Positions 59,804-64,000 of a stretch of 64,000 nucleotides of DNA are shown one piece after another. The stretch lies in assembly GCA_963792175.1 (NCBI GenBank), contig CAWBVG010000006.1:46818-110817 (forward strand). The letters run 5' to 3'. Under the pieces are notes generated by a model that was given only the letters and a program-made list of their open reading frames with translations, was not told the origin of the DNA and did not search any database. The translations under genes were made by a program, and so were the position numbers. Source of the DNA: CAWBVG01 sp963792175 (GTDB lineage Bacteria; Acidobacteriota; Vicinamibacteria; Vicinamibacterales; CAVVIG01). Positions within the stretch are counted from its first letter, which is position 1, and each line of letters begins with the position of its first letter.

Positions 59804-59821
59804 TCATCATCATGATGATGA
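59804..59821. promoter_or_regulatory. Perfect 18-bp palindrome before the LysR gene
   Basis: TCATCATCATGATGATGA is a perfect palindrome made of TCA/TGA triplets, nine bases before the LysR ATG. LysR regulators usually autoregulate at such positions. GTGAAATTC lies just upstream (59791-59799), but the TGAA-N5-TTCA box of MetR is not seen exactly. Confidence 0.55.
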
Positions 59822-59830
59822 GATACTCTC

Positions 59831-60752
59831 ATGTCGATGGATCTCGAAGTCCGCCACCTTCGCCTGGTATCGGCGGTCGCGGAACTCGGCAGCCTCACCC
59901 GTGCGGGCGATCGGCTCCACCTCACACAGTCCGCGCTCAGCCACCAGCTCCGCGACATCGAATCGCGGCTGGGCGCGGCGCTCTTTCTGCGCGTCGGCAA
60001 GCGGCTGGTGCTGACTCCCGCCGGCGAGCGGCTGCTGGCCACCGCGCGCGATGTCCTCGATCGGCTGGATCGGACCGAGCAGGACATCCACCAGATGGGC
60101 AAGGCGCGCGCGGGGATGCTGCGGCTCACGACCGAGTGCTACACCTGCTATCACTGGCTGCCGCCGCTGCTCGTCCGCTACCGGAAGCGTTTTCCGCAGG
60201 TGGAAGTCCGCATCGACGTCGCGTGCGACCGGCCGTCCGCTGGACATGCTGCTGGCGGGAAAGCTCGACCTGGCGATCATGAGCAGTCCGGTACGCGACC
60301 GCCGCCTGGTATCGCGCCCGGTCTTCGACGACGAGCTGGTCGTCGTCGCGGCGCGGGACCATCGCTTCGCGAAGCAGACTCACGTCCGGCTGTCGGATCT
60401 GCGCGACGAAACGCTGTACGTCTACCCGCCGAAGGAAGAGAGCCGCGTCCTGCAGGAAGTGCTGGTGCCGTCAGGGCATGTGCCAGCGCGCGTCGAAGAA
60501 GTGATGTTGACGGAATCGATCGCCGAGCTCGTCAAGGCGGGACTGGGTGTCAGCGTGCTCGCCCGCTGGGCCGTGCAGCCACTGGTGGACGCCGGCTCGA
60601 TCGTCAGCCGCCCGCTGACCGCGCGCGGGCTGCGGCGCGAATGGCGCGCCGTGATGCCCAAGGATCTTGCCGGCGCCGACTACATCGGCGAGTTCATCGA
60701 GTTGCTCGGCAAGCATGCACCGACGGCGCGCGCATCACGCAAACCGGCCTGA
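59831..60752 (+). CDS. LysR-family regulator, MetR-like (one frame break)
   Basis: About 306 residues after removing one base near 60235. Winged helix at residues 6-64 (VRHLRLVSAVAELGSLTRAG, LHLTQSALSHQLRDIESRLG). The effector domain starts TTECYTCYHWLPPLLVRYRK, matching the IECHSC..WL stretch of E. coli MetR, the homocysteine-responsive activator of metE/metH. Then LDLAIMSSPVRDRRLVSRPV, YVYPPKEESRVLQEVLVPSG and LTESIAELVKAGLGVSVLAR. Location 3.5 kb after metH supports a methionine role. The call is by motif similarity and place; other LysR roles are possible. Confidence 0.75.
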
Positions 60753-60779
60753 ACGCCGGCGCTGGACTACCTGACTCGA

Positions 60780-62543
60780 TCACGGTTTCGCCGCGGTCGC
60801 CTTCGGCGGCATCGTCCGCCCCGGCACTCCCACCGCGGCGCCATCGGACGCGCGGCGGTCAGTGCCCCCTTCGATCATGTCTTCCTTGGCGTTGTAGACG
60901 ATGACCTGCGCGACGCCCTGGCCGCCGGTGCCCGCGCGCACGCTGTGCCCGCGGCGCTCGAGCTCGGCGACCGTGTCGGCCGACAGTCCGTATTTCTCGA
61001 AATCGAGACGGTCTGGCAGCCACTGATGGTGGAAGCGCGGCGCGTCAATCGCCTCCTGGGCGTTCATGCCGAAATCGACGACGTCGACGATTGTTTCGAG
61101 CACGGTGTTGATGATGGTGCGGCCGCCGGGGCTGCCGGTGACCATGAACAGAACACCGTCTTTCGCGAGGATCGTCGGCGACATGCTCGACAGCATCCGC
61201 TTGCCGGGCTCGGCCAGGTTAGGCTTCGTCCCAATCAATCCCTCCGCGGTCGTCAGCTCCGGCGCGGCGTTGAAATCGCCCATCTCGTTGTTGAGCAGGA
61301 ATCCGGCGCCCGGCACCACAATCTTCGAGCCGTAGCCGGCTTCGAGCGTGTAGGTCATCGACACCGCGTTGCGATCGGCGTCGACCACCGAGATATGCGT
61401 CGTTTCGTCGCTCTCGTGCGACCACTCGAAGCTGGCCGGCGAGGACGACTTGGTGCGCTTCTCGTCGATCGTCTTGCGCAGGTCGCCGGCGTACGGCTTC
61501 GAGATCAGCTTCGCGACCGGCAGATCGCGGTTGAAGTCGGGGTCGCCCAGATAGCGCGCGCGATCGGCGTACGACCGCTTCATCGCCTCGGTCATCAGAT
61601 GAACCGCGTTGGCCGATCCCGGCCCCATCTTCGCCAGGTCGTAGCCTTCGAGGACGTTCAGCATCTCGATCACGCCGATGCCGCCGGAGCTCGGCGGTGG
61701 CATCGAGAAGACCTCGTATCCGCGGTAGGTGCCCTTGACGGGCACGCGCGTCTTCGCCGCGTACTTCTTCAGGTCCTCGCGCGTGATGAGTCCGCCATTC
61801 GCCAGCATCTCTTTCTCGAGCGCGAGCGCGGTTTCGCCTTCGTAGAACCCGGCCGGACCTTGGCTGGCGATGCGCTCGAGCGTGCGCGCGAGATCCGGCT
61901 GCTTGAACGTGTCGCCCGGTTCGTACGGCACGCCGTTCCGGCTGAACGCCGCGACTGACGCCGGGAACCTCGCCATCGAGTACACCGGCCGGCCGTTGGC
62001 GTCCGTCGTCCGGAGCGCGCTCTTCAGCGAGCGGGAGAGTCCTTCACTGACCGTAAAGCCGTCGCGCGCGAGCGCGACGGCGGGATCGACCAGACGTTTC
62101 CACGGCAGCTTGCCCTGTTCCTTCCACGCGAGATGCAGCCCGGCGACCGTTCCTGGAACGCCGACGGCGAGATGGCTGTTGTGGTGGACCTCCGCGCTGT
62201 ACTTCCCGTCCTTCATGAACATGGTCGCGGACGCTTTTGCGGGCGCTACCTCGCGGAAGTCGTAGGCGACGGCGTCGCCTTTCGCGGGCCGATAGACGAT
62301 GAAGCCGCCGCCGCCGATGTTGCCGGCGGTCGGGTGGACAACGGCGAGCGCGAACGCCGTGGCCACCGCCGCATCGACGGCGGTGCCGCCGGCGGCGATG
62401 ATATCGGCGCCGATCTTCGACGCGATTTCATTCTGGGACGCGACCATCCCCTTCTGGGCTCGCGTCGGGACCGAAACGGCGGAGAGAGTGAGAGAGAAGA
62501 GTGCGCAGGTCGCAATGACGAGCAGAGTGCGGTGGGGCTTCAT
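60780..62543 (-). CDS. ggt: Gamma-glutamyltransferase
   Basis: 587 residues from ATG 62543, intact, with signal peptide KPHRTLLVIATCALFSLTLS. The precursor is cut before the catalytic Thr in SDETTHISVVDADRNAVSMT. Conserved: GGTAVDAAVATAFALAVVHP, GNIGGGGFIVYR, PPPSSGGIGVIEMLN, LLNNEMGDFNAAPE, PGKRMLSSMSPTI, TGSPGGRTIINTV. It transfers or hydrolyses gamma-glutamyl groups of glutathione and peptides in the periplasm. Convergent with the LysR gene with a 27-base gap. Confidence 0.95.
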   Translation of the reverse strand: MKPHRTLLVIATCALFSLTLSAVSVPTRAQKGMVASQNEIASKIGADIIAAGGTAVDAAVATAFALAVVHPTAGNIGGGGFIVYRPAKGDAVAYDFREVAPAKASATMFMKDGKYSAEVHHNSHLAVGVPGTVAGLHLAWKEQGKLPWKRLVDPAVALARDGFTVSEGLSRSLKSALRTTDANGRPVYSMARFPASVAAFSRNGVPYEPGDTFKQPDLARTLERIASQGPAGFYEGETALALEKEMLANGGLITREDLKKYAAKTRVPVKGTYRGYEVFSMPPPSSGGIGVIEMLNVLEGYDLAKMGPGSANAVHLMTEAMKRSYADRARYLGDPDFNRDLPVAKLISKPYAGDLRKTIDEKRTKSSSPASFEWSHESDETTHISVVDADRNAVSMTYTLEAGYGSKIVVPGAGFLLNNEMGDFNAAPELTTAEGLIGTKPNLAEPGKRMLSSMSPTILAKDGVLFMVTGSPGGRTIINTVLETIVDVVDFGMNAQEAIDAPRFHHQWLPDRLDFEKYGLSADTVAELERRGHSVRAGTGGQGVAQVIVYNAKEDMIEGGTDRRASDGAAVGVPGRTMPPKATAAKP

Positions 62544-62599
62544 GGCGCGGATTATAGCCGCCGTCATTCCTCGTAGCGCAGCCCTTTAGTTCGACTTTG

Positions 62600-63937
62600 T
62601 CAGATCCGTAGTTGAAGCTTGTGTTTCGCTTGTTCCATCCAATGCATGTAGCGCGGTTTCTGGGCAAAGAGCAGCGCGGTGAAGATTTCCTGGACGATCG
62701 CGCGCACGGCCGGAAATGTCAGCCTCGCGGCGCCGCGGCGCATGCGCTCGCGCTGGATGTAGGCGTGCGCCACGGCCGTCAGGACGACATGGTGCTGCCA
62801 GCCGGGATAGGTGCGCCCCTCGAAATGATCGAGCCCCAATTCGGATTTGAGTTCTTGATACTGCTGTTCGATCGCCCAGCGTTGATGCGCGAGGGCCACC
62901 AAGGCACGCAACGACGTCTGCGGCGGCAGATGCACGAAGTAGTACTTGATGCGCTCGGCTCGTCCGGCTTCTTCCTCGCAGAGCAGCCAGACTTCGGGCG
63001 CGAGTTGGCCCTGCCGCCACGCATGGGCCGGTGTCACGCGGATCGCCGCAAACCGGGCGCGGCGACGCGGCTGCGTGCCGTTGCGCCACGCGATCGGTCG
63101 CCACGCCGCCGCCGGCAAGGCCCGGGCAACGGCGCTGACGGCCACGGCGCGCGAGCCATCGATCAAGCGCGGACGCGTGCGGGGCCGCCCCGCTCCCGGC
63201 ATGGGTTGCGGCCTGAGCTGTCGCGGCCGGCGCAGGAAGACGACCAGATTCGACGAGATCCCCAACGCATACGGCAGGCGCGAGTCGATGCAGCGCGGCG
63301 CGCAACGCCGTGACATCGCCAAATTCCGCGTCGCCGAGCACGGCGGTCAGCGTGAAGCCAGCCGCGCGCACCTGCCGCAGCAAGGTGAGCGCGTGGCGCC
63401 ATTTCTCCTGAAACGCCGACGCCGGCGGGAATGCGCGCGCGCTGCCGCTGCTCGGGCGTCAGCCACGCCTCGGGCAGATACAGCATCGCGCCGAGAAACC
63501 AGGCGCGCACGCCGGTCCAGAGCGCCACCGTCGTCGCGACCTGGCAATTGGCGATCTTGCCCAGCGCGCCACAGGTACTGGCGCGCCACGCCGACCGAGT
63601 GCGGGCCCTGTTTCGGAAAGCTGGTCCCGTCGAGGATCAGGATGCCGCGCCGTTCCGGAATGACCGCGCGCAGGCGACGCCAGACCCGGCTCGCGTCCCA
63701 CGGCGCGTGCGTGATGAAGTGCTGAAAGGCTTGGTAGGCGACCGGCTCGGTCACGCGCGCCAGCATCGCCTGCATCGACTTGCGCTCGCTGTCGCTGAAG
63801 ACGCCTTGCACGTACGTCCGCAGGGCCATCAGCTGCGCGCGATGCCCAAAGCAGCGCTTGAACTGCTCGAGCCAGCGCACCAGGCGCTCGATGCGCGCCG
63901 TCGCCGTCTCGTCGACCACCGCGCTGCACCGTACCAA
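62600..63937 (-). mobile_element. IS701-like DDE transposase, frame-broken
   Basis: About 445 residues from GTG/ATG 63937 in pieces. The N-terminal part EQFKRCFGHRAQLMALRTYV with SERKSMQAMLARVTEP is typical; first Asp in GILILDGTSFPKQGPHSVGV, second in TLTAVLGDAEFGD, third acid in EQQYQELKSELGLDHFEGRT. VRAIVQEIFTALLFAQKPRY and MHWMEQ end it. At least three frame breaks (near 63575, 63420 and 63290). The family call (IS701/IS4-type DDE) rests on these motifs. Terminal inverted repeats were searched around 62570-62600 and 63940-64000 without a convincing match; the right end may lie outside the window. Confidence 0.75.
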
Positions 63938-64000
63938 ACGATGTCGAAAAGTACAATGTCCTCAATTCAGATCACGTGCGAAACCCGAACGAATCAGCGG

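Noticed and set aside
62567..64000. Terminal inverted repeats of the IS701-like element
   Set aside because: TTCGACTTTGTC on the left and ACTTTTCGACAT on the right look alike but do not align as true inverted repeats.

Overview
The window reads as a chromosomal segment of a high-GC, Gram-negative, free-living heterotroph, most likely an Acidobacteriota member of the Vicinamibacteria type. This is an inference from content: tandem MacB/FtsX-like 'ADOP' permeases, a serine/threonine kinase fused to a TolB-like propeller, a subtilase with a long GDNIVWG repeat tail, and many secreted peptidases and amidohydrolases. No rRNA, tRNA, CRISPR array or phage genes were seen. Many genes carry single-base frame breaks, most of which look like one extra base. 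They cluster at about 24-31, 35-40, 47-49 and 62-64 kb, while his genes, ahcY, metH and the subtilase are intact. Assembly error is the simplest explanation, so broken genes are given here as whole loci.

Layout. 0-0.6 kb: end of a CotH-kinase-like gene. 0.6-12 kb (minus): an overlapping eight-gene operon with a glycosidase/GT2/NHL fusion, an ABC exporter, two glycosyltransferases, a PIG-L deacetylase, a methyltransferase with an N-terminal zinc ribbon, and a pair of thymidylate-kinase-like proteins of which one has lost its P-loop. It looks like a system that makes and exports a glycoconjugate. 12-20.6 kb (minus): a DUF4097 protein, then hisI-G-D-C-B-H-F, a DUF1028 protein and hisA. The his operon is preceded by a His-rich leader peptide, an antiterminator and an intrinsic terminator, a textbook attenuator. 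20.7-31.3 kb: an MFS transporter, an M28 peptidase with a coupled unknown gene, amidohydrolase-fold proteins and an S9 peptidase. 31.4-40 kb (plus): a small secreted protein, a GntR/slipin/mini-membrane-protein operon, two ADOP permeases and a di-heme cytochrome c. 40-43.3 kb: a CocE-type hydrolase and an alpha/beta hydrolase.

43.4-60.8 kb is rich in the methionine/SAM cycle. ahcY is paired with an ArsR-methyltransferase fusion regulator, metH is directly preceded by a second such fusion, and a MetR-like LysR regulator follows 3.5 kb downstream of metH. Between these lie a protein kinase, two related secreted proteins of unknown function, an Fpg/MutM glycosylase, the repeat-tailed subtilase and a GNAT acetyltransferase. 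60.8-64 kb: gamma-glutamyltransferase and a broken IS701-like transposase.

Intergenic DNA is unusual: several gaps are built of short tandem 'words' (CTTCGTG, GGGGCTAG, GGCTGATG, TTGAAACTTG), and some of these run into the 3' ends of genes.
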